A stretch of 64,000 bases of DNA from Nitrospinota bacterium (GTDB taxonomy: Bacteria > Nitrospinota_A > UBA7883 > JACRLM01). How positions within the stretch are numbered: position 1 is the first letter of the stretch; each line of letters starts with the position of its first letter. Shown here piece by piece: positions 17,200 to 26,617 of the stretch. Made by a program: the position numbers and the translations under genes. The notes below the pieces were generated by a model that was not told the DNA's origin, ran no database searches, and was given only the letters and a program-made list of their open reading frames with translations. The stretch spans positions 428,501 to 492,500 of the forward strand of contig JACQXA010000004.1 in NCBI GenBank assembly GCA_016208975.1. The letters run 5' to 3'.

Positions 17200-18548
17200 C
17201 AGGCCCGCTCCTTCCCGAAAGCGGCCACGGCTTTCCTGAACTCTTCGCCGCGATGCTCGTAATTCCTGAACATGTCGAAACTGGCGCAGGCGGGGGATAG
17301 AAGAACCGTGTCACCCGATGCGGCCATGCCAGCGGCCAACCGCACGGCCTCTTCCAGGCTGGCCGCCATTTCCACCGGATTAAAATCCCCCAGGGCCGTT
17401 TTTATTTGACCGGCGGTCTTGCCGATAAGCACGGCTCCCTTGGCGTGGAGGCGCGCCGCTTCGGCGAAAGATGTGAAATCCGCCCCTTTGCTGGAGCCTC
17501 CGGCGATTATCACCACGTTCCCCTTGTATCCTGAGAGGGATTTTATGGACGCGTCGGTGTTAGTCCCTTTGGAGTCGTTTATGAACGCAACGCCGTTGAT
17601 GAGACCCACGCGCTCCATGCGGTGCGGCAGGCCTTCGAAATCCACGATGACCTCGCGGACATCCTCCACGGAGGCTCCGCCCGCCAGCGACAAAAGCGAC
17701 GCGGCCAGCGCGTTTTCCACGTTGTGGGTTCCTGGAACTTTCAGGTCGGTCAAGGTGAACAGCTCCACCTTGCCGCCACCGATGTCGGCCACGGCTTTAG
17801 AGCCTTCCACCCACGCCCCGGGTTTGCCGTGGGGGTTTATCCCGAAATACAGTTTTCGAACCCCTGGCGGCGGCGTGAGCCTGGAGCCTATGGGATCTTC
17901 GGCGTTGAGGATAACCGTGTCCCCCTCCCTCTGGTTTTCGAACAACCTGGCTTTCAGCCCGGCGTATATCTCCATGGTCTTGTGCCTGTCCATATGGTCC
18001 GGCGTGACGTTCAGCACGGCGCTAACCTTCGGCCTGAACGTCTTTATCCCCTCCAGCTGGAAGCTGGACATTTCCACCACGGCCCACTGATGCCCCCCGC
18101 CCACGGCCCAGCAAAGCGGATCCCCAATGTTGCCGCCCACGAAGGTTTTATGCCGCCGGGACATCATCCTGCCGGTGAGGGTGGTGGTGGTGGTCTTGCC
18201 GTTGGCTCCGGTTACAGCCATAACCGGCGCGTTCAAATGGCGGAACGCCAGCTCCACCTCGGAGATAAGCTCCACCCCCGCGTTTCTTACCGCCGCTGGC
18301 AAAGGCGCCTCCCACGGCACGCCGGGGCTTATAACCGCCAGGTCGTACTCCGCAGGATTTATCCCGTCATGGCTACCCAAAACGCGTGTGGTCCTCCCGG
18401 GTAGCATGGCGGCAAACTCCGCCAGGTCCTTTTCGGGCTTCACGTCGGTGACCATGGTCTGGCCCCCCATGCTGTCTATCAGCAATGCCGCGGCGGCTCC
18501 GCTTTTGGCCAGGCCGATTATCAGCGCCTTTTTATTTTTGTAATCCAT
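17199..18548 (-). CDS. murD: UDP-N-acetylmuramoylalanine-D-glutamate ligase
   Basis: 449 residues. Rossmann-like N-terminus (ALIIGLAKSGAAAALL), P-loop VTGANGKTTTTTLTG, HMDRHKTMEIYA and the C-terminal LSPACASFDMFRNYEHRGEEFR. It adds D-Glu. ATG 18548 is chosen because AGGTGAGGGAG precedes it; a GTG directly before it (18551) is the alternative. Confidence 0.95.
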   Translation of the reverse strand: MDYKNKKALIIGLAKSGAAAALLIDSMGGQTMVTDVKPEKDLAEFAAMLPGRTTRVLGSHDGINPAEYDLAVISPGVPWEAPLPAAVRNAGVELISEVELAFRHLNAPVMAVTGANGKTTTTTLTGRMMSRRHKTFVGGNIGDPLCWAVGGGHQWAVVEMSSFQLEGIKTFRPKVSAVLNVTPDHMDRHKTMEIYAGLKARLFENQREGDTVILNAEDPIGSRLTPPPGVRKLYFGINPHGKPGAWVEGSKAVADIGGGKVELFTLTDLKVPGTHNVENALAASLLSLAGGASVEDVREVIVDFEGLPHRMERVGLINGVAFINDSKGTNTDASIKSLSGYKGNVVIIAGGSSKGADFTSFAEAARLHAKGAVLIGKTAGQIKTALGDFNPVEMAASLEEAVRLAAGMAASGDTVLLSPACASFDMFRNYEHRGEEFRKAVAAFGKERA

Positions 18549-18555
18549 CACTCCC

Positions 18556-19641
18556 TCACCTGAGTTTCAGCGTGCTAAGGGAGATGAGGGCCAGGATGGC
18601 GGACACTATCCAGAACCGCACGATAACCTGCGGCTCGGGCCAGCCCAGCTGTTCGAAATGATGATGCAGGGGCGCCATCCTGAAAAACCGTTTGCCGGTG
18701 GATTTGTACCAGGCCACCTGGATGATCACCGACAGCGCCTCCACCACGAACACGCCGCCCACGATGGCCAGCAGTATTTCCTGTTTGCACATCACCGCCA
18801 CCACGCCGAGGATACCCCCCAGCGCCGTGGAGCCCACGTTGCCCATGAAGATCATGGCCGGGTAGCAGTTGTACCAGAGGAACCCCAGTGAGGCCCCCAC
18901 CACCGCCGCGCAGAACACCGTCATCTCCCCCGCCTGGGGCACGTAAGGGATGTTGAGGTACTCGGCGAACTTGGCGTTGCCCGACAGGTACATGAGCGCG
19001 GCGAAGGCAAGGAATGACACTGTTACGGGGCCTATGGCCAGCCCGTCCAGCCCGTCGGTGAGGTTAACGGCGTTGGCCGCCGCCACTATCACCAGCATGG
19101 CGAAGGGGATATAAAATACTCCCAGGTCCGGCCGCACACTTTTAAGGAACGGCACATGTATCCTTGTGAAACTTTCCGCCCCGCCGTTGATGACGTAAAG
19201 GATCAACACCACAACCAGGGCGGCGGCGAACTGCAAAAGAAGTTTCCGCTTTCCGGAGATGCCCCCTTTTCTCAATCCGGTGAGTTTGGCGTAATCGTCA
19301 TAAAACCCGATGAGGCCGAAAAGGAGCGCCGTGAGGACGGCGGCCCAAATGTAGCCGCTGGTAAGGTCCGCCCACAGCAAGGTGGGAAAGGCCAGCGATA
19401 TCAGTATCATTATGCCGCCCATGGTGGGGGTGCCCGCCTTGGAAAGGTGGGTCTTGGGCCCGTCGGCGCGGATCTTTTCCCCTATGTTCTGGGTCTTGAG
19501 ATACTCGATAAGCACGGGCCCGATGATTAGCGCCGCCGCCAGGCCGGTTATCACCGCGTAGATTGAACGGAACGTGATATACCGGAACACGTTGAACAGC
19601 GTGTGGCTGTCGTGCAGAGGATATAGAAGATGATATAACAC
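18556..19641 (-). CDS. mraY: Phospho-MurNAc-pentapeptide translocase MraY
   Basis: 361 residues, about ten membrane helices. Catalytic and substrate motifs: GTPTMGGIM, GFYDDYAKL (DDY), NAVNLTDGLDGLAIG, FMGNVGSTALGG and MAPLHHHFEQLGWPE. It transfers phospho-MurNAc-pentapeptide to undecaprenyl phosphate, giving lipid I. The start is GTG at 19641 and overlaps the murF TAG by one base. Confidence 0.95.
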   Translation of the reverse strand: MLYHLLYPLHDSHTLFNVFRYITFRSIYAVITGLAAALIIGPVLIEYLKTQNIGEKIRADGPKTHLSKAGTPTMGGIMILISLAFPTLLWADLTSGYIWAAVLTALLFGLIGFYDDYAKLTGLRKGGISGKRKLLLQFAAALVVVLILYVINGGAESFTRIHVPFLKSVRPDLGVFYIPFAMLVIVAAANAVNLTDGLDGLAIGPVTVSFLAFAALMYLSGNAKFAEYLNIPYVPQAGEMTVFCAAVVGASLGFLWYNCYPAMIFMGNVGSTALGGILGVVAVMCKQEILLAIVGGVFVVEALSVIIQVAWYKSTGKRFFRMAPLHHHFEQLGWPEPQVIVRFWIVSAILALISLSTLKLR

Positions 19642-21035
19642 TACGCCACTCCCCCCATGACCGGCAAAAGCCTGTTTACCACTTTTTCCATGGCCGACCC
19701 GCGCGAGCCTTTAATAAGCGCCGTGTCATACGGCTTTATAAACGCCGCCAGTTTGTCCGCAAGCTCCTCGTGGGTATGGCCCACTACGGCTTTGACGCCC
19801 AGCCGCGCCGCTTCCGCCGCGGCGTCTTCCGAATGCGTTCCCAACACGAAAATCGCGGAAACGCCGGTTTTCGCCGCCACCTTGCCGATATGCCTGTGCA
19901 CGCGGGAACTGGCCGGGCCAAGCTCCAGCATGTCGCCCAGCACGAATATGGTTCTGCCTTTGTCCTTGTATTCGGCCAGGGTGTAAAGCGCCGCCTCGGC
20001 GGATTGCGGGTTGGCGTTGTACGTGTCGTTTATAAGTAGCGCGCCGTTCTTCAAGCGGACCGGCTCCATTCGCATCTTCTCCGCTTTAACCTTTGCCAGG
20101 CCCCGGCCTATTTTCTCCGGCTCCACACCGGCCATAACGGCGGCGGCGAAAGCGGCCACGGCGTTCTCCGCGTCTTTCAATCCTATAAGCCCGATGCGCG
20201 TCTTGTATTCTTTGCCTTTGGCTTTTATGGTGAGCGCTCTGCCCCCCGTTCCAAGTATTGGCTCGGAGCCCATTAGGCGGAACGAGGCCCCGGCGGCGGC
20301 GCCAAAGGTGACCGTCCGCCTTATCTTCTTTTCTATCAGCGGCGCGCTATGCCAGTCATCGGCGTTGAGCGCGGCCACGCCACCCTTGCGCATGTTCTCC
20401 AAAAGCTCCGCCTTGGCGGCCCGCACAGCGGCCACCGAGCCCAGCTTGCCCATGTGCGCCGAGCCCACGTTGGTAATTACGCCTATCTTCGGGTCTGCTA
20501 TCTTCGCAAGCCTTGCAATCTCGCCGGGGGAACTCATCCCCATCTCAATAACCGCCGCCTGGTGTTTTGCCGTGAGGTTTAGAAGGGTCAAAGGCGTTCC
20601 TATATGATTGTTCAGGTTGCCTTCCGTTTTCAGGGTGTTGTATTTCACCGAAAGGGCCCCGGCTATAAGGTTCTTCACCGTGGTCTTCCCCGACGAGCCT
20701 GTAACGCCAACGACAATCAACTTCCTGAACTTTCTCCTGTGATAGGCCGCCAGCTCCTGCAGGGCGAAAACCGTATCCTCCACCAGGATAAGCGTGGCCT
20801 GGGGCTGGGTGAGTATAAGATACGGCTCCGATATGATTGCCGCACCGGCGCCACGGTTGAAAGCTTCGCGGGTGAAGACGTGGCCGTCGAACCTGTCCCC
20901 TTTTATCGCCACGAAAAGGTTCCCCCGGCGGACAAGCCTGGAGTTTATGCACACCCCGCGCGTTTTCTGGCCCGTGCCCAGCACCAGCCTGCCGCCCACG
21001 GCGTGGGCTAGTTCCAACGCCTCAAACGCTGGCAT
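19641..21035 (-). CDS. murF: UDP-MurNAc-tripeptide:D-Ala-D-Ala ligase
   Basis: 464 residues. Mur ligase P-loop GVTGSSGKTTVKNL (about residue 111-124), MGMSSPGEIARL, INDTYNANPQS and a C-terminal KGSRGSAMEKVV. It adds the D-Ala-D-Ala made by Ddl. ATG 21035 overlaps the end of murE by 14 bp. Confidence 0.95.
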   Translation of the reverse strand: MPAFEALELAHAVGGRLVLGTGQKTRGVCINSRLVRRGNLFVAIKGDRFDGHVFTREAFNRGAGAAIISEPYLILTQPQATLILVEDTVFALQELAAYHRRKFRKLIVVGVTGSSGKTTVKNLIAGALSVKYNTLKTEGNLNNHIGTPLTLLNLTAKHQAAVIEMGMSSPGEIARLAKIADPKIGVITNVGSAHMGKLGSVAAVRAAKAELLENMRKGGVAALNADDWHSAPLIEKKIRRTVTFGAAAGASFRLMGSEPILGTGGRALTIKAKGKEYKTRIGLIGLKDAENAVAAFAAAVMAGVEPEKIGRGLAKVKAEKMRMEPVRLKNGALLINDTYNANPQSAEAALYTLAEYKDKGRTIFVLGDMLELGPASSRVHRHIGKVAAKTGVSAIFVLGTHSEDAAAEAARLGVKAVVGHTHEELADKLAAFIKPYDTALIKGSRGSAMEKVVNRLLPVMGGVA

Positions 21036-22515
21036 TTAAAAGCCTCACCGCTTCCGCCGCCTCCTCGCGGTCGTCGAAATGTATCTTTGTGGCGCCGATT
21101 ATCTGGTAATTCTCGTGTCCCTTCCCGGCGATCACCACTATGTCCCCTTCCCTGGCCTGCGCCACGGCGGAACGGATGGCCGCGCGGCGGTCCGCCTCCA
21201 CCATAAGCTCACCGGCGGGATTTTCTTCCCTGTCAATCCCGGCCAGGACCTCTTCAATTATTTTGTCCGGGTCTTCCGTGCGGGGGTTGTCGGAGGTCAC
21301 CACCACCCGGTCGGACAGCCTCCACGCCGCCCTTCCCATAAGCGGCCTCTTTTTCCTGTCCCGGTCCCCGCCGCATCCGAACACGGTGATTAGCTTGCCC
21401 CTGGTGACTCCCCGCGCAGTGGTCAGGACGTTTACAAGGGCGTCGTCGGTATGGGCGTAGTCCACTATCAGCGCGAAAGGCTGGCCCGCGTTCACGCTTT
21501 CAAACCTTCCCGGCACGTTTTTCAGGCTGGCCACGCCCTTTACCAGCGTGTCTATATCCACCCCCTCGGCCACAGCCACCGCCGCCGTGGCCAGGATGTT
21601 ATAAACGTTGTGCCGGCCTACTAAGGGGGAGCGTAGCGGCGCGTCGCCAAAAGGGGTTTTAAGGGTCATGCTTATCCCTTCCACAGTCACCGCAACGCCC
21701 TCGGCGAAACAGTCGGCGCCCGGCTGGAGGCCGTAGGTTATTTTCGGCGCGTGGGTGATATCGAACAGCCTTACGCCATACGGGTCGTCCATGTTGATGA
21801 CGGCGTGGCCTGGGGAAAGCTCCGTAAACAGCCGCGCCTTGGCGGCGAAGTAGCGCTCCATGTCCCCGTGGTAATCCAGATGGTCCTGCGTGAGGTTGGT
21901 GAAGACCGCCGTGGAGAATTTAACCGCGTCGGCCCTTCCCTGGTCCAGCGCGTGGGAAGACACCTCCATGGCGCAGGCCGACCCGCCATGTTTGCGGATG
22001 GTGGCCAGCATCCGCATAAGGTCCAGCGCTTCCGGCGTGGTGTTCTCCGCTGGCATCTCGGTTCCGGTCAGAAGGTCGTGACCCACGGTGCCTATCCGCC
22101 CGCAGGAACGCCCGGCGGTCCTCATCATTCCGGCTATGAGGTACGAAGTGGTGGTCTTGCCGTTGGTGCCTGTTATCCCCACCACGCTCAATGCGGAGGC
22201 GGGCCAGTTGTAAAAATATCCAGCCAGCGCACCCAGCGCTTTTCTTGCGTTTTCCACCACAACCATGGTGACGTTGGCGGGGATGGGCGTCTGCGGCTCC
22301 TTCTCGGCCACTATCATCGAGGCGCCTCTGTCCAAGGCGTCCGCCACAAAAGCGGTTCCGTCCAGTTTCGCCCCGGGGATAGCCACAAAAGCGAAACCGG
22401 AGCTGGTCTGTCTTGAGTCGTAGCACAACCCATTCAGCGCTCCAGCGCCATGCCCGGCCACGCGCAAAGGCGCAATGGTTTTTAGCGCCTCTTCCAGGCT
22501 TTTTGCTCCGGTCAT
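21022..22515 (-). CDS. murE: UDP-MurNAc-tripeptide synthetase, meso-DAP type
   Basis: 497 residues. P-loop GITGTNGKTTTSYL, the Mur ligase HLDYHGDMERY, and TSDNPRTEDP near the C-terminus: the DNPR box selects meso-diaminopimelate rather than lysine, which implies Gram-negative-type peptidoglycan. ATG 22515 overlaps the ftsI stop by ATGA. Confidence 0.96.
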   Translation of the reverse strand: MTGAKSLEEALKTIAPLRVAGHGAGALNGLCYDSRQTSSGFAFVAIPGAKLDGTAFVADALDRGASMIVAEKEPQTPIPANVTMVVVENARKALGALAGYFYNWPASALSVVGITGTNGKTTTSYLIAGMMRTAGRSCGRIGTVGHDLLTGTEMPAENTTPEALDLMRMLATIRKHGGSACAMEVSSHALDQGRADAVKFSTAVFTNLTQDHLDYHGDMERYFAAKARLFTELSPGHAVINMDDPYGVRLFDITHAPKITYGLQPGADCFAEGVAVTVEGISMTLKTPFGDAPLRSPLVGRHNVYNILATAAVAVAEGVDIDTLVKGVASLKNVPGRFESVNAGQPFALIVDYAHTDDALVNVLTTARGVTRGKLITVFGCGGDRDRKKRPLMGRAAWRLSDRVVVTSDNPRTEDPDKIIEEVLAGIDREENPAGELMVEADRRAAIRSAVAQAREGDIVVIAGKGHENYQIIGATKIHFDDREEAAEAVRLLNASV

Positions 22516-24371
22516 GAATCCAGTCCCGGCTGGCTCTCAATAGCCCGCCCGCCATTCCCGGCTCCCGCCACCCGGTCTTTGCCGGAGAGCTTCCGCCAGT
22601 TGATTTCGTATATCTCCGAGTCGGTTGATGGTATCCGCAACGCGCGGGCCGCCCGGGCGCCTATCTCCGAGAACACCGGCGCCGCCACCGCCCCGCCCCA
22701 TTCAACACCCTTAGGTTCGTCCACCATCACAAGGATCACAAGGCGCGGCGCCTCTACAGGGAAAAAACCCACAAACGAGGCCAGGTATTTATCCGTCGAA
22801 TAGGCCCGTGTGACAGGGTCTATCTTCTGGGCTGTGCCGGTTTTCCCCGCCACGGTATAGCCGGGTATGGCCGCGTTCTCGCCGGTGCCGCCGGTCACCA
22901 CGCCTTTCATCATCTCGCGCATGAGCATGGCAGTGGCCGCCGTTATGGGCCTCCCCACCACCTCGCGGGCGGTCACTGAATCCACTTCGCCCTCTCGCAT
23001 TTTCGCCCGCAGGAAATGGGGGCGCACCAGGTATCCGCCATTGGCGAACACCGCCACGCCGGTAATTAACTGGATCGGCGTAACGGAAGTCTCCTGCCCG
23101 AACGAGATGGACGGAAGCGACGTGGCCGACCATTGGGAGACCGGCCGTAGCAGGCCAGGGGCTTCGCCGGGCAAGTCAATTTCGGTTTTAGCGCCGAATC
23201 CGAAATCCTTAAGATGCCTCATGAGCCGTTGCGGACCCAGCATTTCGCCTATCTTTATGGCGCCAATGTTGGAAGATTTGGCTATGATCTCCGAAACCGT
23301 GAGGTTGCCATATCTGTTTTTGTGCGCCTCTTTGAACTGCCTTCCACCCAGAGAATAACTGCCCAGCTCGCAATCAATAACATCGTCGGGAGTGACAAGC
23401 CGTTCATCCATGGCGGAGGCCACCACGAAAAGCTTGAAGGTGGAGCCCGGCTCCACCGACTCGGCCACGGCCTTCGGCTTCATGTTCTCGGCGCTGTATC
23501 TTGCAAAATTGTTCGGGTTGTACCTGGGCTGTTCGGCCATGGCCAGTATTTCCCCCGTGGCCGGATCCATCACTATGGCCACGCCCCCTTTGGCGCCAGA
23601 CTTGAGCACCTGTTTTTCCAGGGCTTTTTCCGTGATGTACTGCACCCGCTCATCTATGGTGAGGACCATGTCCAAAGGCGCCGCCTTGTCCGCCAGCTCC
23701 ATGGCCTCGGGCATGGACACGGGCCTGCCCAAAGCGTCTTTTAGCACAACGAACTGGGAGTTCAACGGCCTCATAACGTTGTTGTAGGCGTACTCGATGC
23801 CGTATAGCCCCTGGTTGTCCATTCCGCAAAACCCGATTATTTTCGCGGCGATGTCCCGTTTAGGATAGAACCTCTTGGACTCCTTAACGAACCCCACGCC
23901 CGGCAAATCGGCCTTGCGCACCTTTTCCGCCAGCTCCGGCTCCACCTTGCGGCGCACCCATATAAAACTCCTTCTGCTCCTCTTGCGCAGGTCGGAGAGC
24001 ATCTTCTTGTGTAAAGCGTCCCGCGCAGTGGCGTCTTCCGGCTCCAGCATGTCCGCCAGCGTCTTGATGGCCTTGGCCGGGTTTTCCATCAGGCGGGGGT
24101 TCATATAGATGGAGTTCATGTCTATGGAAACGGCCATCTCGTTAAAATTCCTGTCGTAGATGACTCCACGGGGAAGGTGCACCCGCATATGGCCGAAATG
24201 GAGGTTCTCCGAATACTCATCCACCCGCTCATCCGAGAACAGCATCAGCTGGGCCAGCCTGCCGGACAAAACGGCGAACCAGACCAGTATCACAGCGGAA
24301 ACAAGATAGACCCGCGCCTTGTACCAGTCCCGCTTTACGCCCCCGGCTGAACCGCCGTTACCGCTTCGCAA
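22512..24371 (-). CDS. ftsI: Septal transpeptidase FtsI (PBP3)
   Basis: 619 residues: short cytoplasmic tail, one membrane helix (about 20-43), class-B PBP dimerisation domain, then a transpeptidase domain with STFK (S310), SSN and KTGTAQK. It cross-links septal peptidoglycan with FtsW. No ATG or GTG fits; TTG at 24371, with AGGTGG six bases upstream, overlaps ftsL by 14 bp and is taken as start. No PASTA domains. Confidence 0.94.
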   Translation of the reverse strand: MRSGNGGSAGGVKRDWYKARVYLVSAVILVWFAVLSGRLAQLMLFSDERVDEYSENLHFGHMRVHLPRGVIYDRNFNEMAVSIDMNSIYMNPRLMENPAKAIKTLADMLEPEDATARDALHKKMLSDLRKRSRRSFIWVRRKVEPELAEKVRKADLPGVGFVKESKRFYPKRDIAAKIIGFCGMDNQGLYGIEYAYNNVMRPLNSQFVVLKDALGRPVSMPEAMELADKAAPLDMVLTIDERVQYITEKALEKQVLKSGAKGGVAIVMDPATGEILAMAEQPRYNPNNFARYSAENMKPKAVAESVEPGSTFKLFVVASAMDERLVTPDDVIDCELGSYSLGGRQFKEAHKNRYGNLTVSEIIAKSSNIGAIKIGEMLGPQRLMRHLKDFGFGAKTEIDLPGEAPGLLRPVSQWSATSLPSISFGQETSVTPIQLITGVAVFANGGYLVRPHFLRAKMREGEVDSVTAREVVGRPITAATAMLMREMMKGVVTGGTGENAAIPGYTVAGKTGTAQKIDPVTRAYSTDKYLASFVGFFPVEAPRLVILVMVDEPKGVEWGGAVAAPVFSEIGARAARALRIPSTDSEIYEINWRKLSGKDRVAGAGNGGRAIESQPGLDS

Positions 24372-24660
24372 TTATCACCACCTGGTCCCGCGTGGGGAAA
24401 ACGTAGCCCAACTCCCGCACCGCGCGGTTTTCTATAAGGTCAAAAGAGCGGCGCGAGGACACCTCCAGCTTCATTTTTTTGTTCAGTTCCCGCAGGTCGG
24501 CCAGCTTTTTGAGGTTGGCGGAATATTCATACATCAGCGCCGTGGCCCGTATGGAGGGATAAACGTAAATGAGCGTGGCCGTCACAAATAGGACTCCGGA
24601 CAAAACATATAGGGCCAAAACCTTGGCCCCATGCCCGTTTTTGCCGTTCTGACTGATCAT
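24358..24660 (-). CDS. ftsL: Cell-division protein FtsL
   Basis: 100 residues: a membrane helix at about 14-34 followed by a coiled coil (YEYSANLKKLADLRELNKKM) and a short C-terminal domain (AVRELGYVFPTRDQVVII). Small bitopic protein of the FtsQ-FtsL-FtsB complex. Sequence similarity across FtsL proteins is weak; position between rsmH and ftsI and the topology decide the call. 3 bp after rsmH. Confidence 0.85.
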   Translation of the reverse strand: MISQNGKNGHGAKVLALYVLSGVLFVTATLIYVYPSIRATALMYEYSANLKKLADLRELNKKMKLEVSSRRSFDLIENRAVRELGYVFPTRDQVVIIAKR

Positions 24661-24663
24661 CCT

Positions 24664-25623
24664 TTAAGCCGCCTCTTTTTCTTCCACACGCTCGGCCACT
24701 CTCAGCTTGGCCGACCGCGCCCTGGGATTGGCCCCCGTCTCTTCATCACCGGCCGTCACCGGCTTTCTGGTGATAACGTTCACCGATTTTCTCTTGCCGC
24801 ACACGCACACCGGAAGCCCCGGCGGGCATTCACAGCGGCCCGAAAGCCTGCTGAAAACGTCTTTTACTATCCTGTCCTCCAGGCTGTGGAAGGAGATCAC
24901 CCCTATCCTGCCGCCCGGGTTGAGCCTCTCGGCCGCCTTCTCTATGGATTGGGCCAGGTTGTCCAGCTCGCCGTTCACCGCAATCCTCAACGCCTGGAAC
25001 ACCCTGGTGGCCGGATGGATGGGGCCGTGTTTCGCTCCGCCGGGCATGGCTTTTTCAACTATTTTCGCCAGCCTGCCGGTGGTGGCTATGGGCTCTCCAG
25101 CCCTCTCTTTTACGATTTCTTTGGCGATCCTGGCCGAATGGCGCTCTTCGCCATATCTGTAAAAGATCAAAGCCAGTTCCCTTTCTCCAAGGGTGTTCAC
25201 CAGTCCGGCGGCGGTAAGGGATTGGGCTTTGTCCATCCGCATGTCCAGCGGACCGTTCTTGGAAAAGGAAAAACCCCGTGCGGGATCGTCCAAATGAAAT
25301 GAAGAAACGCCCAGGTCCATCAAAACCGCGTCCGCCTTCGATACGCCCATACGGTCCATAACATCCCCCAGTTCGATGAAATGGGCCTTTTGCGCCCGAA
25401 CCCTCGGGCCAAAAGGAGCAAGCCTGGCGGCGGCTCTTTCCACCGCCTCTTCGTCCCTGTCCAGCCCTATGAGAAGTTTCACCTCCGGAAACCTTCGCAG
25501 AACCGCCTCCGCATGGCCGCCACCGCCCAAAGTGGCGTCCACCACGACACTCTCCCCCCTGCCGAACAGGAAAGAGACAACCTCCTCCAGCAAAACAGGC
25601 ACATGCTTCATCACGCCGGCCAT
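24664..25623 (-). CDS. rsmH: 16S rRNA (cytosine-1402-N4)-methyltransferase RsmH (MraW)
   Basis: 319 residues. HVPVLLEEV start, SAM motif VVDATLGGGGHA, LMDLGVSSFHLDD, FSFSKNGPLDMRMD and C-terminal ISFHSLEDRIVKD. It methylates N4 of C1402 in the ribosomal P site. ATG 25611 (MKHVPV) is a possible shorter start. Confidence 0.96.
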   Translation of the reverse strand: MAGVMKHVPVLLEEVVSFLFGRGESVVVDATLGGGGHAEAVLRRFPEVKLLIGLDRDEEAVERAAARLAPFGPRVRAQKAHFIELGDVMDRMGVSKADAVLMDLGVSSFHLDDPARGFSFSKNGPLDMRMDKAQSLTAAGLVNTLGERELALIFYRYGEERHSARIAKEIVKERAGEPIATTGRLAKIVEKAMPGGAKHGPIHPATRVFQALRIAVNGELDNLAQSIEKAAERLNPGGRIGVISFHSLEDRIVKDVFSRLSGRCECPPGLPVCVCGKRKSVNVITRKPVTAGDEETGANPRARSAKLRVAERVEEKEAA

Positions 25624-25652
25624 TCCAATGGAAAACCGGCGAAACCGGCTTT

Positions 25653-26081
25653 CTAGTATCCGTACTGGCGGATGCGCTCCGACAATTCTCCCGCCGGAAC
25701 CGACTGGCTAACCTGCCGGTACCGCTCCGCCGACCAGATCTCTATTTTCTTGACGCAACCTACTATCACCGCGTCTTTGTCTATCCCCGCGTACTCCCGG
25801 AGCCTGGCGGAAATTAACACCCTGCCGTTTTTCAAGGGGCATTCCTCGGCGTTGGCCGAGATGGCCCTCAAAAGATCCCCCTTTTCGGGGGTATAAGGCT
25901 CCGATGCCAGCTTCTCGTACCGCTCCAGCCATTGCCTGGCCGGATAGCCCGCCAAACACCGGTCCGATACTGTAACCACAAGAGGCGGCTCGTAAACTTC
26001 CATGAGCGCATCCCGCACCTTCGCCGGAAGATGGACCCTTCCCTTGGGATCCACACTTACTTCGTACGTGCCTATGAACAT
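25653..26081 (-). CDS. mraZ: Transcriptional regulator MraZ
   Basis: 142 residues with two SpoVT/AbrB-like repeats: VDPKGRVHLPAKVRDAL near the N-terminus and NGRVLISARLREYAGI in the second half. MraZ forms rings and binds direct repeats in its own promoter to control the dcw operon. The start has GAGG about six bases upstream. The repeats it would bind are visible at 26093-26118. Confidence 0.95.
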   Translation of the reverse strand: MFIGTYEVSVDPKGRVHLPAKVRDALMEVYEPPLVVTVSDRCLAGYPARQWLERYEKLASEPYTPEKGDLLRAISANAEECPLKNGRVLISARLREYAGIDKDAVIVGCVKKIEIWSAERYRQVSQSVPAGELSERIRQYGY

Positions 26082-26092
26082 GCTCGCCTCTT

Positions 26093-26118
26093 GCCACTTT
26101 ATGACACTTTATGACACC
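26093..26118 (-). promoter_or_regulatory. MraZ operator: three direct repeats at 10-bp period
   Basis: On the minus strand the sequence reads GTGTC ATAAA GTGTC ATAAA GTGGC: three GTG boxes exactly 10 bp apart (CAC at 26095, 26105 and 26115 on plus), two of them within AAAGTGT or AAAGTGG. Published MraZ sites are GTG-containing direct repeats spaced one helical turn. They lie between the -10 element and the mraZ start, so binding should repress transcription. Confidence 0.8.
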
Positions 26119-26125
26119 GTTCATA

Positions 26126-26154
26126 ATATTAGCTAAACAAAGTAAGAGCGTCAA
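26126..26154 (-). promoter_or_regulatory. Promoter of the dcw operon
   Basis: Minus strand: -35 TTGACG (26154-26149), 17-bp spacer, -10 TAATAT (26131-26126). The predicted transcription start near 26119 lies at the upstream edge of the MraZ boxes. Leader of about 38 nt to the mraZ ATG. Confidence 0.7.
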
Positions 26155-26536
26155 GCCTATTTAATCTATATTTAGCAAAAGCGCCCAGTTTCATTATTTA
26201 AAATTATCCCAGATTTATCAGATATTTATAGCTCAATTAATCCTAATAACATTTTAATATCATCTAATTTTTGTAAATAATATGCTAATTATATATAAAT
26301 GTCAACCGGACTGTCAAAATAATGACGGGGGGAAATCCTGGTCAATTGAGAGCCGATGTCAACTGAATCCAAACCTGGCTGGACGTTCCATGGGCCGCGA
26401 ATCCACGACGGTTAAAATTTGAAAAGGGTAAAAATTTTATAACCCGTTTCCCAATCCCCGAATCGTGATGATGGGTCACTGCGGCCAACAAAAAACGTAG
26501 CTTTCCAGGCGGCAAACCAGTGATGTTTAAAATCAG

Positions 26537-26557
26537 GTTTAAATAGCTTATTTAAAC
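26537..26557. repeat. AT-rich perfect palindrome upstream of the sigma-54-like promoter
   Basis: GTTTAAATA, centre GCT, TATTTAAAC: nine-base perfect arms. A partial copy of the half-site (GTTTAAAA) precedes it at 26525. It lies about 45 bp upstream of the -24 element, compatible with an operator or activator site for xerC. Confidence 0.5.
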
Positions 26558-26601
26558 TCTTTGTTTATATAGGAGTAATTAATTTGAAAAAGCGGGGCGA
26601 A

Positions 26602-26617
26602 TTGGTACTTAACTTGC
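26602..26617 (+). promoter_or_regulatory. Sigma-54 (-24/-12) type promoter before xerC
   Basis: TTGGTAC at 26602-26608 and TTGC at 26614-26617, with the GG and GC doublets at the correct 10-bp spacing and a T-rich stretch after the -12 box. Only one base departs from TTGGCAC. Initiation about 12 bases downstream would be close to 26629, four bases before the xerC ATG. A sigma-54 enhancer-binding regulator gene is present at 36281. Confidence 0.55.

Noticed and set aside
16082..17314. N-terminal extension of the murG frame
   Set aside because: It is an out-of-phase reading of ftsW; the family MurG start is ATG 16081.
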